Shown: positions 1-9,274, numbered from the stretch's first letter. The stretch is DNA of 64,000 nt from an uncultured Phascolarctobacterium sp. (GCA_900545025.1 UQXH01000001.1:1-64000); one strand, 5' to 3'. Notes: generated by a model not told the origin, from the sequence alone. Numbers and translations: made by a program.

Positions 1-54
1 AGCACCTCCTTGCCAAGGAGGGGGTCGCGAGTTCGAATCTCGTTTTCCGCTCCA
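1..54 (+). tRNA. tRNA-Gly(GCC), 5' truncated by the window edge
   Basis: The anticodon arm has stem CCTCC/GGAGG and loop TTGCCAA, giving anticodon GCC. It is followed by a T arm with the GTTCGAATC core, the 3' acceptor strand TTTCCGC, discriminator T and an encoded CCA. The acceptor 5' strand and most of the D arm lie before the window. It is first in a three-tRNA cluster with only 7 bases to the next tRNA. Confidence 0.93.
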
Positions 55-61
55 CTTTTAA

Positions 62-135
62 GGCGACATAGCCAAGCGGTAAGGCAGAGGTCTGCAAAAC
101 CTTTATCCCCAGTTCGATTCTGGGTGTCGCCTCCA
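62..135 (+). tRNA. tRNA-Cys(GCA)
   Basis: A complete cloverleaf: acceptor GGCGACA pairs with TGTCGCC, the anticodon loop CTGCAAA gives GCA, the T loop is GTTCGATTC, and CCA is encoded at the 3' end. It lies between tRNA-Gly and tRNA-Leu and is probably part of one precursor transcript. Confidence 0.95.
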
Positions 136-143
136 ACTTTTCT

Positions 144-232
144 GCCGCGGTGGCGGAACTGGCAGACGCAAGGGACTTAAAATCCCTCGGGTAGTGATAC
201 CCGTACCGGTTCGATTCCGGTCCGCGGCACCA
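144..232 (+). tRNA. tRNA-Leu(TAA)
   Basis: A class II tRNA of 89 bases. The acceptor GCCGCGG pairs with CCGCGGC, the anticodon loop CTTAAAA gives TAA, there is a long variable arm (CGGGTAGTGATACCCG), and CCA is encoded. It is the last tRNA of the cluster. Confidence 0.95.
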
Positions 233-281
233 TCCATGCCGATACGCTATCGTCAGAGAGCTGAAGCATGAAAATATCAAG

Positions 282-327
282 ATTGATAGTAATTTGCTGA
301 AGGCAATTATCTATCAATATTTTTTTT
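282..327 (+). terminator. rho-independent terminator of the tRNA cluster
   Basis: The outer arms ATTGATAG (282-289) and CTATCAAT (311-318) pair perfectly. An inner TTGC/GCAA stem closes the loop, and a run of eight T follows at 320-327. The rest of 233-410 shows no gene; a ribosome site (AAAAGAGG) precedes the helicase start at 411. Confidence 0.72.
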
Positions 328-410
328 ACCTTTTTGCTGTTGGCAAAGAGGTTTTTATTCGTTTTGGAGCTTATTAGACTTAGTAAAGAAAATTAATAGA
401 GAAAAGAGGT

Positions 411-1673
411 ATGAAGATGACTAATGGTTTTGCGGCACTGCATGTTTGTGCCCGGACGGTGGAACAGCTCAGTAAGCTGGGGATTAAAAAACCGATGCCT
501 GTACAGGAACAGGCTATTCCCGCCTTGTTTGCGGGCAGGGACGTTATTGCCAGAGCGCAGACAGGAACAGGCAAGACACTGGCCTTTCTGATACCTCTGG
601 CCGAAAAAATAGATGTAAAGAAACCTTATGCCCAGGCATTGGTTATTACACCTACCCGTGAGCTGGCGCAGCAGATAGCTAATGAGTTTAAAAAGATTGC
701 CGGTGAAAGCCAGATTAAAGTGCTGGCCGTTACGGGCGGGCGCGATTTTGAACTGCAGAAAAGCAGGCTGGAGGGTAAAAGCCATGTGCTGATCGGTACG
801 CCGGGAAGATTGTTAGACCATATCAGGAAAGGCAACACTTCTTTGGGCGGTGTCAAATATCTGGTACTGGATGAAGTGGACGAGATGCTCAAGCAGGGCT
901 TTATCGACGAAGCTGCCGAGCTTATCTCCATGACGGCGCCGGAGCATCAGACTATGCTGTGCTCGGCAACTCTTTCGGAGGAAGTACGCAAGCTGGGCAA
1001 GAAGCTGACTAAGAACTGCGCGCTGATCGACATCAACCCGGAAGAAGCCGTAGTAGAGAAAATCCAGCAGATATGCATCAAGACTACGGAAGAATATAAA
1101 AACAGAGCGACGGCTGCTCTTATCGACCGTTACAATCCGTATCTGATGATTGTTTTCTGCATGAGTAAGGAACGCGCCAAAGAAGTGGGCGAATGGCTGG
1201 GTACCCAGGGCTATAATGTAGATGTGCTGCACGGAGAGATGTCTGCCGTTAAACGCAAGACGGTAATGAAGGCTTTCCGTGATGCCAGGATACAGATACT
1301 GGTAGCCAGTGACTTAGCGGCAAGAGGACTGGACGTAGAAGGCGTGACCCATGTCCTTAACTACGACATCCCCCACGATGTAGACTGGTATGTACACCGC
1401 ATCGGCAGGACGGGACGTGCCGGCAACGACGGCATTGCCGTTACTTTCTATACGGCAGAAGAAGTAAAATGGCTGCGCAATATCGAGACCAGATTGAACA
1501 TCGTTATGGAAAGGCAGAATCTGGAAGGCAAGACCGTTGCCAGAAGAGTAACTGCTGTTACTAATAATAAAAAGAAGAAGGTTAGCGGGCCTAAACGCGG
1601 ACGCAATGCAGTAGCTGATAAGCGCAAAGCGCCCAAGACCGGCAGCAACAGAAGACAGAATAAAAAGAAATAA
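411..1673 (+). CDS. DEAD-box ATP-dependent RNA helicase (CshA/DeaD-like), DEVD variant
   Basis: An RNA helicase that probably remodels structured RNA in ribosome assembly or mRNA decay. All superfamily 2 motifs are visible in order: Q-motif region near residues 20-30, motif I AQTGTGKT, Ia PTRELAQQ, TPGR, motif II, III SATLS, V DLAARGLD and VI HRIGRTGRAG. Motif II reads D154-E-V-D157 rather than DEAD. The last 40 or so residues are rich in Lys and Arg, a typical RNA-binding tail. The 420-residue length fits a short CshA-type enzyme. The start is set by AAAAGAGG just upstream. The gene is monocistronic, followed by a strong terminator. The exact paralogue (CshA, CshB or DeaD) cannot be decided. 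Confidence 0.9.
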   Translation: MKMTNGFAALHVCARTVEQLSKLGIKKPMPVQEQAIPALFAGRDVIARAQTGTGKTLAFLIPLAEKIDVKKPYAQALVITPTRELAQQIANEFKKIAGESQIKVLAVTGGRDFELQKSRLEGKSHVLIGTPGRLLDHIRKGNTSLGGVKYLVLDEVDEMLKQGFIDEAAELISMTAPEHQTMLCSATLSEEVRKLGKKLTKNCALIDINPEEAVVEKIQQICIKTTEEYKNRATAALIDRYNPYLMIVFCMSKERAKEVGEWLGTQGYNVDVLHGEMSAVKRKTVMKAFRDARIQILVASDLAARGLDVEGVTHVLNYDIPHDVDWYVHRIGRTGRAGNDGIAVTFYTAEEVKWLRNIETRLNIVMERQNLEGKTVARRVTAVTNNKKKKVSGPKRGRNAVADKRKAPKTGSNRRQNKKK

Positions 1674-1677
1674 TTTT

Positions 1678-1717
1678 GGCACCGATAAATCTTTGTGATT
1701 TATCGGTGTCTTTTTTG
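1678..1717 (+). terminator. rho-independent terminator after the helicase
   Basis: The stem GGCACCGATAAATC / GATTTATCGGTGTC (14 bp with one G-T pair) encloses a TTTGT loop and is followed by six T. Confidence 0.9.
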
Positions 1718-1736
1718 CTTTATTAGGTATGTTTGT

Positions 1737-1765
1737 TTGCAGTTTATTTTATTAGGAGTTATAAT
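1737..1765 (+). promoter_or_regulatory. sigma-A-type promoter of gltX
   Basis: A TTGCAG -35 box (1737-1742), a 17-base spacer and a perfect TATAAT -10 box (1760-1765) lie about 50 bases before the gltX start, directly after the helicase terminator. Confidence 0.75.
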
Positions 1766-1813
1766 TATTCTGATATACAATTTTTATTTTTAGATGATTA
1801 AGGAGACGAGAAA

Positions 1814-3277
1814 ATGTCAGAAGTCAGAGTAAGATTTGCACCCAGCCCTACTGGGTATTTACATATTGGTGGCGCGCGTACTGCGCTGTTTAATTGGCTG
1901 TTTGCCCGCAAGATGGGCGGCAAGCTGATTTTGCGTATCGAAGATACCGATACCGAGCGTTTAAAAGAGGATTCTGTCAGCCAGATCCTGACCAGTCTGA
2001 AATGGCTGGGCTTAAACTGGGATGAAGGTCCGGAAGCAGGCGGTGTCTGCGGTCCTTATTATCAGTCTGAAAGACGCGAGCTGTACAGCAAATACGCTCA
2101 GCAGCTGCTGGATGAAGGCAAGGCTTACTATTGCTTCTGTACTCCGGCAGATTTGGAGGCTGAACGTGAAAAACAGCGCGCAACCAAACAACCTTTCCGT
2201 TATGCGCGTACCTGCCGTGACCTTGACCCGGAGGTAGCTAAAGCAAGAGCTGCTGCAGGCGAGCCATATTCTGTGCGCATCAAGATTCCGACAGAAGGCA
2301 GCATTACTGTTCATGACCTGATTCATGGCGACGTTACTTTCAACATGGATCAGTTTGACGATTTTGTCATTGTTAAGAGCAACGGTATGCCTACCTATAA
2401 CTTTGCAGTAGTAGTAGACGACCATCTGATGGGGATGACCCATGTGCTGCGCGCAGAGGAGCATCTTTCCAATACGCCTAAACAGCTGCTTATTTATGAA
2501 GCGCTGGGCTTTGAACCGCCTAAATTCGGACATATGCCGATGATTTTGGCTCCCGACCGCTCCAAGCTAAGCAAACGTCACGGCGCAACCTCTGTCGAAG
2601 AGTTCCGTGCACAAGGCTACCTGCCGGAAGCTATTATCAACTATCTGACCTTGCTTGGCTGGGGCCCCGGCGATGAAAGAGAAATCTTCTCTTTGGCAGA
2701 AACAGTAAAATTATTTGAGCTGGAGCAGATGTCCAAAAAAGCTGCCGTATATGATACTAAAAAGCTGACCTGGATGAACGGCCAATATCTGTCTGAGCTG
2801 CCGCTGGAAAAAATCCTGCCGGAAGCAGAGACTTTCTTCCTGAAAGATGGACTGGTAACTGAAGAATGGTTAGCAGAAAACAAAGATTATTTTGCCAAAC
2901 TGGTCGATACTGTGCGTGTACGTGTAAAGACACTGCAGGAGGTTGCAGATGCGTCTGCTTATTTCTTTAAGGATGTAGAGGCTTATGATGAAAAAGGCGT
3001 AGCTAAGCATTTTAAACCGGAAGCTGCCGAGCTGCTGGAAAAATGTATTGCAGCACTGGAAGCGGACGAGGTGTTCGACCTTACCAGTACCGAGGCTATT
3101 TATAATAAGATTGCTGCCGATAACGGCCTTGCCTTGGGCAAGGTTATCCATCCGACCCGTCTGGCGCTTACCGGACGCACTGTAAGTCCTGGTATGTTTG
3201 ATGTGATGGTACTGTTAGGCAAGGAAAAAACACTGGCAAGAATGCGTAAGGCAGTGGAATATATCAAATCTCTGTAA
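1814..3277 (+). CDS. gltX: glutamyl-tRNA synthetase
   Basis: Charges tRNA-Glu (and tRNA-Gln in bacteria that use the amidotransferase route) with glutamate in the cytoplasm. The class I signature is clear: PSPTGYLHIGG puts the HIGH-type motif at residues 17-20, and the KMSKS-type loop reads SKLSKRHG from residue 250. The C-terminal half is the alpha-helical anticodon-binding region. The 487-residue length is standard. A GGAGACG ribosome site precedes the ATG. It has its own promoter and terminates close to the next gene, which has its own ribosome site. Confidence 0.97.
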   Translation: MSEVRVRFAPSPTGYLHIGGARTALFNWLFARKMGGKLILRIEDTDTERLKEDSVSQILTSLKWLGLNWDEGPEAGGVCGPYYQSERRELYSKYAQQLLDEGKAYYCFCTPADLEAEREKQRATKQPFRYARTCRDLDPEVAKARAAAGEPYSVRIKIPTEGSITVHDLIHGDVTFNMDQFDDFVIVKSNGMPTYNFAVVVDDHLMGMTHVLRAEEHLSNTPKQLLIYEALGFEPPKFGHMPMILAPDRSKLSKRHGATSVEEFRAQGYLPEAIINYLTLLGWGPGDEREIFSLAETVKLFELEQMSKKAAVYDTKKLTWMNGQYLSELPLEKILPEAETFFLKDGLVTEEWLAENKDYFAKLVDTVRVRVKTLQEVADASAYFFKDVEAYDEKGVAKHFKPEAAELLEKCIAALEADEVFDLTSTEAIYNKIAADNGLALGKVIHPTRLALTGRTVSPGMFDVMVLLGKEKTLARMRKAVEYIKSL

Positions 3278-3300
3278 AAAAGTTGCTAAGGAGGCCGGTT

Positions 3301-4155
3301 ATGAAATTTATTTTAACAGCTTTGCTTTGTATGATGATGTGCGTGCCTGTCTTTGCTGATCAGCAGACTACTGTTTTATCTGCGCCGGTATCTTTCAGTA
3401 AGGCAGACGGTATGCTGCCTTATATCGACGGCAGCAATGACGCCGTCCTGGAAAAACAGGCTAACAATATTTTGCAGGAAAAAGCTAAAAAGCTGCTGCA
3501 GGACGTAGGCGGACAGGGACATATTTCCTATGAGGTAAAGCTTAATCGCCCCAGTCTGGTAGGCGTGCTTTTGCAAGCTGAAAATAACGGCCGCGTTGCT
3601 TATCAGGGAGTCAATATTGATTTGACCAGCGGCAGAGAGTTTACTGCCGGAGATTTTTATACGGAGTCTGATGAGTTCAAGGCTTTGGTAAGCGGCGGCA
3701 GCGATTTGCTGTTTGCGGAAAAAGGTATCTATCTGCGTGCAGGAGGGCAAGGTAATTATGATACTTTTGTCGGCTACGGCAGGCTGATGCCTTATATGCG
3801 TATCGGCGATGCCGGCAGATTGCTGCAGATTGCCCGCTTGACGCAGAATGCTGCTGATAAAGTGCTGACAGTATCTTCCGGCAGCCTGATGGCGTTAAAG
3901 CTTGATTCCAATCCTTCCAGCGGTTATCGTTGGGAAGTAAAACTGGACAAAGCTGCAGAGGGCAGGATTCAAAAGGTGGGCAGCTCGTTTATCATGCCTC
4001 ATAGCAACGACGACCGCGTTGGCACACCGGGCACGGAAATACTGGTGTTAACTGCGCAGGCCCCGGGCGAATGCCTGGTAACGCTGGAATATAAACGTCC
4101 TTGGGAAAAACAGGCTGTCAACAGCTTTGCTTTCAAGGTTGTAATCAAGGAGTAA
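3301..4155 (+). CDS. secreted protein with C-terminal chagasin-like (I42) protease-inhibitor domain
   Basis: A predicted exported protein. It begins with a signal peptide (MKFILTALLCMMMCVPVFA, cleavage probably after FADQ region). The middle (about 30-185) resembles the DUF4163/DUF3298 type of extracytoplasmic domain. The C-terminal 100 residues carry chagasin-family loops: NPSSGYRW, a VGTPGTE segment and YKRPWE, which in this family insert into the active site of papain-like cysteine proteases. The start at 3301 is chosen over an upstream in-frame TTG (3283) because AAGGAGG (3288-3294) would then lie inside the gene. It is followed after two bases by zapA. The inhibitor role is inferred from the motifs; no target protease is visible nearby. 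Confidence 0.75.
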   Translation: MKFILTALLCMMMCVPVFADQQTTVLSAPVSFSKADGMLPYIDGSNDAVLEKQANNILQEKAKKLLQDVGGQGHISYEVKLNRPSLVGVLLQAENNGRVAYQGVNIDLTSGREFTAGDFYTESDEFKALVSGGSDLLFAEKGIYLRAGGQGNYDTFVGYGRLMPYMRIGDAGRLLQIARLTQNAADKVLTVSSGSLMALKLDSNPSSGYRWEVKLDKAAEGRIQKVGSSFIMPHSNDDRVGTPGTEILVLTAQAPGECLVTLEYKRPWEKQAVNSFAFKVVIKE

Positions 4156-4157
4156 GT

Positions 4158-4403
4158 ATGGAAAAGACTGCCGTTTCGGTAAAGATTTATAATGAGACCT
4201 ATGTGCTGCGGACAGAAGCGTCGCAGGGTGACGTGCTGGCAGTGGCGGAACTGGTGAATCAGAAGATGCAGCGGCTGGCAGAACAAAAGCAGATAACTGA
4301 TGCCGGCAGATTGGCTGTATGGGCGGCGCTCGACCTTGCAGGTGAGCTGTATAAGCTGAAGCAGGATTATGAAAAGCTGCTGGCAGCAGCCAAAGAACGC
4401 TGA
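4158..4403 (+). CDS. zapA: cell division protein ZapA
   Basis: An 81-residue protein matching ZapA: an N-terminal beta hairpin (VSVKIYNETYVLRT) followed by a long helix and a coiled coil ending in LYKLKQDYEKLLAAAKER. ZapA cross-links FtsZ protofilaments at the division site. The start at 4158 is preferred because the family begins with this segment and AAGGAG lies just upstream; a longer in-frame reading from 4101 would overlap the preceding gene without reason. The U32 peptidase follows 14 bases later, an order often seen in Firmicutes (zapA, U32 peptidase, mutS2 region). Confidence 0.85.
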   Translation: MEKTAVSVKIYNETYVLRTEASQGDVLAVAELVNQKMQRLAEQKQITDAGRLAVWAALDLAGELYKLKQDYEKLLAAAKER

Positions 4404-4417
4404 TAGAGGATAGACGT

Positions 4418-6886
4418 ATGAAACAAACGAAGAAAATTGAGCTGCTGGCTCCGGCAGGCAGCTGGGAAGCACTGGAAGCTGCTGTCAACGCCGGTGCTGA
4501 CGCTGTCTACATGGGCGGCAAGGCTTTTGGCGCCCGTCAGTATGCGAGCAATTTTGACCGGGAAGAAATGACCCGTGCTGTTTATTTTGCCCACATGCAT
4601 CGGGTACGGCTGTATATTACTGTCAATACACTGGTTGATGACAGCGAACTGAAAGAGCTGGCAGATTACCTGCTGTTTTTAAATAATGTAGGTGTGGACG
4701 GTATTATCGTACAGGATTTAGGCGTTATCCGTCTGGCAAGGCAGATTGTACCGGAGCTGCCGCTGCATGCCAGTACGCAGATGACTGTTACCAACAGCGG
4801 CGGCGTAGAATTTGCCGTGCAGGCTGGTTTGGAACGTACTGTGCTGGCGCGTGAGCTTAGCCTGGAGGAAATCAAGGCTGCCTGCGCTGTCGGTACGGAG
4901 ATAGAGGCATTTATCCATGGCGCGCTGTGTGTGTGCTATTCCGGGCAATGCCTGATGAGCAGCCTGATTGGCGGCCGCAGCGGTAACAGAGGACGCTGCG
5001 CGCAGCCCTGCCGTTTGCCCTATAAGCTGGTGAATAAGGATGGCGAAGATATGCTGGCGGGCAAAGATGCAGGTCAGTATCTTTTAAGCCCAAAGGATAT
5101 GAATACTTTGAGCATCCTGCCACAGCTGATTGAAACAGGCGTTGTTTCTTATAAAATAGAAGGCCGTATGAAACGCCCCGAATATGTGGCTGTCGTAGTG
5201 GACGCTTACCGTCGCGCGATTGATACCTATTTGGCAGGCAATTATCAGGTGCCGCAGCAGGATTATGCAAATATCGAGCAGATTTTTAACCGTGACTTTA
5301 CTACCGCTTACCTTACGGAACGTCCCGGCAAAAAGATGATGAGCGACAGACGCCCCAATAACCGCGGCGTTTTAATCGGGCGTGTTGCCAAGCTGGATAA
5401 GGCGAAGAATAAAGCTGTAGTCAAGCTGGAAAAAGAACTGCATCTCGGTGATGGACTGGAATTTTGGGTATCTGTTGGCGGCCGTGTCGGCACAACCGTT
5501 ACTGAAATGCGTAAGAATGGACAGGAGGCATCAGTAGGTTATCCCGGTGAGCAGGTAACTATTGATATTCCTAATGGTGTGTGTCTGAACGACAGGGTGT
5601 TCAGAACCTTAGACAGCGCTCTGATGAGTTATGCGCAGCAGTTTTTTGGCCCTGATGCTAAGCGCAGGATTCCTGTTGACGCCGTGGTGACGGCTAAATT
5701 AGGCGAGCCTATGAAGGTCATCCTGACGGACGAAGAAGGCAATGTTGGTTATGGCGAGACGGATTTTATTGTTGAGCCTGCCATGAAACGTGCTCTGACG
5801 GATGATACGGTACGCAAGCAGATTGACAGACTGGGAACTACGGAATACTTTCTGAACAGTCTTACCTTCGAGCATGATGAAAATGTCATGGTGCCGATGA
5901 GTGAGATGAATGAGGCAAGACGTAAGGCTGCCGAAATGCTGGATGCAGCGCGGTTGGAGGCTTTTGCTCCTGCGCGTACGCAGCGTCATCAGGCAGGGGT
6001 TAAATTGGTACCGGAGGCAAAAGGCAGCCGCAGCAAGCACAGCCTGCTGACTGTGCATTGTGATACCGTAGCTAAAGCAGAAGCGGCGCTGAATGCCGGC
6101 GCTGACAGAATCTTGTTTGGCGGCGACAGTTTCAGCAGCAGGTTTATCAGCGAGGATGATTACCGACAGGTTGCTCAAGCAGTACGTAAGGCCGGTAAGG
6201 AGTTCGCCTTTGCGACGCCGCGTATTGTGAAAGAAAACCAGCTGCAGTATTTTGCTAAGCTGTTTGCTGTGTGGAACGAGCTGCGCCCTGATTATGTATA
6301 TATCAATAATAACGGACTGTGGCTGCTGGCACGTAAGTATGAGAATCTTCATCTTTGGGCAGATAATAGTTTGAACATCTATAATGTACAGAGTCTTGAA
6401 TTCTGGCGTGGGCAGGGAGCCAAAGGCGGCGTGTTGTCGGCTGAGCTGACTATGGGACAGGTAGAGCATCTGGCAGCAGTAGCGCCTGTACCGGTAGAAT
6501 GTCTGGTGCAGGGCAGAATAGAGATGATGGTTTCTGAATATTGCGTAGGCGGCAGCTTCCTGGGGGGCCTTGATAAAGGAGCCTGCACTTTCAACTGCCG
6601 TGAAAAACTGTTTTTGAGCGACAGGAAGGAGGCCCAGTTCCCTATAGCAACAGATCAGTACTGCCGCATGCATATCCTTAACGCTCATGATCTTTCCATG
6701 CTGACTAATATCAGACATATGGAGAGCATCGGCGTCAACAGCCTGCGTATTGATGCCCGCAGCTATGATACGGAAGAAACAGCTAAGCTGGTATTTATGT
6801 ATAAGAGCGTGCTGCGCGGTGAACTGGAAGTAAAGGAAAATATGCCGCAGACTACCCGCGGACACTATTTCCGGGGAGTTTTGTAA
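4418..6886 (+). CDS. peptidase U32 family protein with two U32-like halves (DUF3656 type)
   Basis: A large (822-residue) U32 family protein. The N-terminal half starts with LLAPAGSWEALEAAVNAGAD and contains the family signature around residues 165-195 (FIHGALCVCYSGQC, then GNRGRCAQPCRLPY) with its conserved cysteines. After a middle domain, a second half repeats the pattern (AGADRILFGG near 565; MVSEYCVGG and GACTFNCR near 700-730). U32 proteins include TrhP/RlhA-type enzymes that hydroxylate tRNA or rRNA and proteins once annotated as collagenases, so RNA modification is a plausible role but is inference. It is probably in one transcript with zapA upstream and mutS2 16 bases downstream. Confidence 0.85.
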   Translation: MKQTKKIELLAPAGSWEALEAAVNAGADAVYMGGKAFGARQYASNFDREEMTRAVYFAHMHRVRLYITVNTLVDDSELKELADYLLFLNNVGVDGIIVQDLGVIRLARQIVPELPLHASTQMTVTNSGGVEFAVQAGLERTVLARELSLEEIKAACAVGTEIEAFIHGALCVCYSGQCLMSSLIGGRSGNRGRCAQPCRLPYKLVNKDGEDMLAGKDAGQYLLSPKDMNTLSILPQLIETGVVSYKIEGRMKRPEYVAVVVDAYRRAIDTYLAGNYQVPQQDYANIEQIFNRDFTTAYLTERPGKKMMSDRRPNNRGVLIGRVAKLDKAKNKAVVKLEKELHLGDGLEFWVSVGGRVGTTVTEMRKNGQEASVGYPGEQVTIDIPNGVCLNDRVFRTLDSALMSYAQQFFGPDAKRRIPVDAVVTAKLGEPMKVILTDEEGNVGYGETDFIVEPAMKRALTDDTVRKQIDRLGTTEYFLNSLTFEHDENVMVPMSEMNEARRKAAEMLDAARLEAFAPARTQRHQAGVKLVPEAKGSRSKHSLLTVHCDTVAKAEAALNAGADRILFGGDSFSSRFISEDDYRQVAQAVRKAGKEFAFATPRIVKENQLQYFAKLFAVWNELRPDYVYINNNGLWLLARKYENLHLWADNSLNIYNVQSLEFWRGQGAKGGVLSAELTMGQVEHLAAVAPVPVECLVQGRIEMMVSEYCVGGSFLGGLDKGACTFNCREKLFLSDRKEAQFPIATDQYCRMHILNAHDLSMLTNIRHMESIGVNSLRIDARSYDTEETAKLVFMYKSVLRGELEVKENMPQTTRGHYFRGVL

Positions 6887-6902
6887 AAAAGAAGGAGTAT
6901 AG

Positions 6903-9269
6903 ATGGCGCGTTTTGCTATTAAGACCTTAGAATTTGATAAAGTTAAAAGCAGGCTGGCGGAAAAGGCTGCTACTGCTTTAGGCAGGCAGTCTGCGCTGGC
7001 CTTACAGATAGAAAGTGATTTTGCTGCTGTTAAACGGCTGCAGGAGGAAACTGCCGAGGCTTTGTTTATTTTAGACAGCGGGAAAAGGTTTCCTTTTGGC
7101 GGCGCGTATAATATCGTTGCTGATGTTAAACGGGCTGAAATAGGCGGCGTACTGGACCCGGAAGCGCTGCTGCACATTATGACGACGGCAGCGGCAATCA
7201 GGCAGATGAAATACTTTTTGAATGATGAGTCTGAGCTGGCGCCGGTGTTGAAAGAATACGCTGACGGATTGCAGATTTTTACCAGGCTGGAAAAGCAGAT
7301 TGAAGCTTCTGTTGATGAGCACGGAGAAATCAAGGACAGCGCTTCTCCGAAGCTGAACGGGCTGCGCAGTGCTATTCAGGTAGCTAAGAATCGCGTTAAG
7401 GAAAAACTCGACTCTATCCTGCATGACCCGAACAATCAGAAATATTTCCAGGATAATCTGGTTACCATGCGCGGCGACCGCTATGTAATCCCCATCAAGC
7501 AGGAATACAAGATGAATTTTCCCGGTATTGTCCATGACCAGTCGGGAACCGGAGCTACTCTGTTTATCGAGCCGTTGGCGGTGGTCAACCTTAATAACGA
7601 TATTAAGCGCTATGCAGCCGAGGAAAAAGAAGAAATAGAAAGAATCTTACGTCAGTTATCCAATAATGTGGGCAGCGAAGCTGCGGCTTTGCTTGCTTCT
7701 CTGGATGTACTGACGGAGCTGGATGTAATATGCTGTAAAGCATATCTGGCGCAGGAGCTGCATGCAGTGCGCCCGATGATGCTTTCTGGCGGGCGTGTAG
7801 AAATTGCCAAAGGCAGGCACCCGCTGCTGCAGCAGGATAAGGTGGTGCCGCTTGATATACAACTGGGCGAAAAATTTAATATCCTGCTGATTACCGGACC
7901 TAATACGGGCGGCAAGACAGTAGCATTAAAGGCAGTAGGTGTTTTTGCGCTCATGGCACAGTCGGGTATGTTTATTCCGGCTGTAAGCGCCAAGCTGCCG
8001 GTATTCAGAGCTGTTTATGCCGATATTGGCGACGAACAGAGCATCGAGCAAAGTCTGAGTACGTTTTCCGGACACATGAAGAATATCATCAGCATTTTGA
8101 ATGAAATCAGACCGGGAGATTTAGTACTGATAGATGAAATCTGCGCCGGCACTGACCCCAATGAAGGTGCGGCGCTGGCCATGTCCATCATTGAACATAT
8201 GAAGGAGCAGCAGGCGTTGGCTATCGTTACTACTCACTACAGCGAGCTGAAAACTTTTGCGTATGAACGTGAGGGTATGGAAAATGCCAGCGTAGAGTTT
8301 GACGCTGAATCGCTCAAGCCTACTTATCGTCTGCTGATGGGAGTACCGGGCAGCAGTAATGCCTTTAATATCAGCCGAAGACTTGGCCTTAGCGAAAGCA
8401 TTGTAGAGCAGGCAGGTATGCTGCTTAATCAGGAGCATGCGCACATGGAGAATGTGCTGCAGGAACTGGAAGGCGAGCGTCGCCGTTATGAAAGCGGCAG
8501 CAGAGAGATTGAACAGCTGCGTCTGGAAAGCGAACATCTGCGCAATGAACTGGCTCATGCCAAACAGGAATTTGAGCGTCGTCGTAATGAGATGCTGCGC
8601 AAGGCGCGTGAGCAGGCAGACGATATTTATCGTCGCAGCCGCAGAGAGTCTGAGGCAGTACTGAAAGAGCTGCGTGCTTTGAAAGCAGATTTTGATACCA
8701 AGCGTCTGGAACAGGCGGCAGAAGAAGCGCGTAAGAAGCTGAATAAACAGCTCAGCGAGGAGGCGCCGCTGCCGGAAGGAGCGCCGCTTACAGCTAAGAC
8801 GGCCAAAAAAGGTCTTAACGTCTTCGTGGTGTCATTAGGCAAGAATGGCCTGATAACTGATGTTAAAGGTGAAGAAGTAACAGTGCAGGTAGGAATTCTG
8901 AAAATGAATGTGCCTGCCTCCAAGTGCCTGCTGACCAAGGCGCAGCCAGTCAGCAGCGAGCCGGAAAGCATGAAGAAGCGCAAAAAAGCGGGCTACGCTC
9001 ATCAGATGTTTGTTGCCAAAAGCAGCAGCGCCAAACAGGAAGTGGATTTGCGCGGTATGACGCTTAATGAAGCTATCCCTGTTGTCGATAAGGCGATAGA
9101 CGACGCGCTGCTGGCCGGTATCAATCAGTTGCGGCTAATCCATGGCAAGGGAACAGGAGCTTTGCGCGCAGGTCTGACTGCTTATTTGCAGACCAACCGT
9201 TTTGTGAAGAAGATGGAAATGGCTTCGCTGGAAACAGGCGGCAGTGGGGCTACTGTTATAGATTTATAA
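6903..9269 (+). CDS. mutS2: endonuclease MutS2 (ribosome-rescue / anti-recombination ATPase)
   Basis: 788 residues, the usual MutS2 length. The core domain lacks the MutS mismatch-binding region. The ATPase has Walker A GPNTGGKT (about 332-340), a Walker B region LVLIDEICAGTDP and the STFSGH signature. A long charged coiled coil follows (about 510-620), then a KOW-like segment and a C-terminal Smr nuclease domain with VDLRGMTLNEA and HGKGTGALR. MutS2 proteins have been linked to suppression of recombination and to splitting of collided ribosomes. ATG preceded by AAGGAG. A promoter lies after the gene for the next unit. Confidence 0.96.
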   Translation: MARFAIKTLEFDKVKSRLAEKAATALGRQSALALQIESDFAAVKRLQEETAEALFILDSGKRFPFGGAYNIVADVKRAEIGGVLDPEALLHIMTTAAAIRQMKYFLNDESELAPVLKEYADGLQIFTRLEKQIEASVDEHGEIKDSASPKLNGLRSAIQVAKNRVKEKLDSILHDPNNQKYFQDNLVTMRGDRYVIPIKQEYKMNFPGIVHDQSGTGATLFIEPLAVVNLNNDIKRYAAEEKEEIERILRQLSNNVGSEAAALLASLDVLTELDVICCKAYLAQELHAVRPMMLSGGRVEIAKGRHPLLQQDKVVPLDIQLGEKFNILLITGPNTGGKTVALKAVGVFALMAQSGMFIPAVSAKLPVFRAVYADIGDEQSIEQSLSTFSGHMKNIISILNEIRPGDLVLIDEICAGTDPNEGAALAMSIIEHMKEQQALAIVTTHYSELKTFAYEREGMENASVEFDAESLKPTYRLLMGVPGSSNAFNISRRLGLSESIVEQAGMLLNQEHAHMENVLQELEGERRRYESGSREIEQLRLESEHLRNELAHAKQEFERRRNEMLRKAREQADDIYRRSRRESEAVLKELRALKADFDTKRLEQAAEEARKKLNKQLSEEAPLPEGAPLTAKTAKKGLNVFVVSLGKNGLITDVKGEEVTVQVGILKMNVPASKCLLTKAQPVSSEPESMKKRKKAGYAHQMFVAKSSSAKQEVDLRGMTLNEAIPVVDKAIDDALLAGINQLRLIHGKGTGALRAGLTAYLQTNRFVKKMEMASLETGGSGATVIDL

Positions 9270-9274
9270 ATAAG

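Noticed and set aside
233..410. Possible small RNA or promoter between the tRNA cluster and the helicase
   Set aside because: The only clear structure is the hairpin plus T run, best explained as the tRNA terminator; no well-spaced -35/-10 pair was found.
3283..3300. An upstream TTG start for the chagasin-like protein
   Set aside because: It would place AAGGAGG inside the coding sequence and add residues before a normal signal peptide.
5699..7333. A 544-codon open frame antisense to the U32 peptidase and mutS2
   Set aside because: Spans two real genes and their gap; no family resemblance in the translation.
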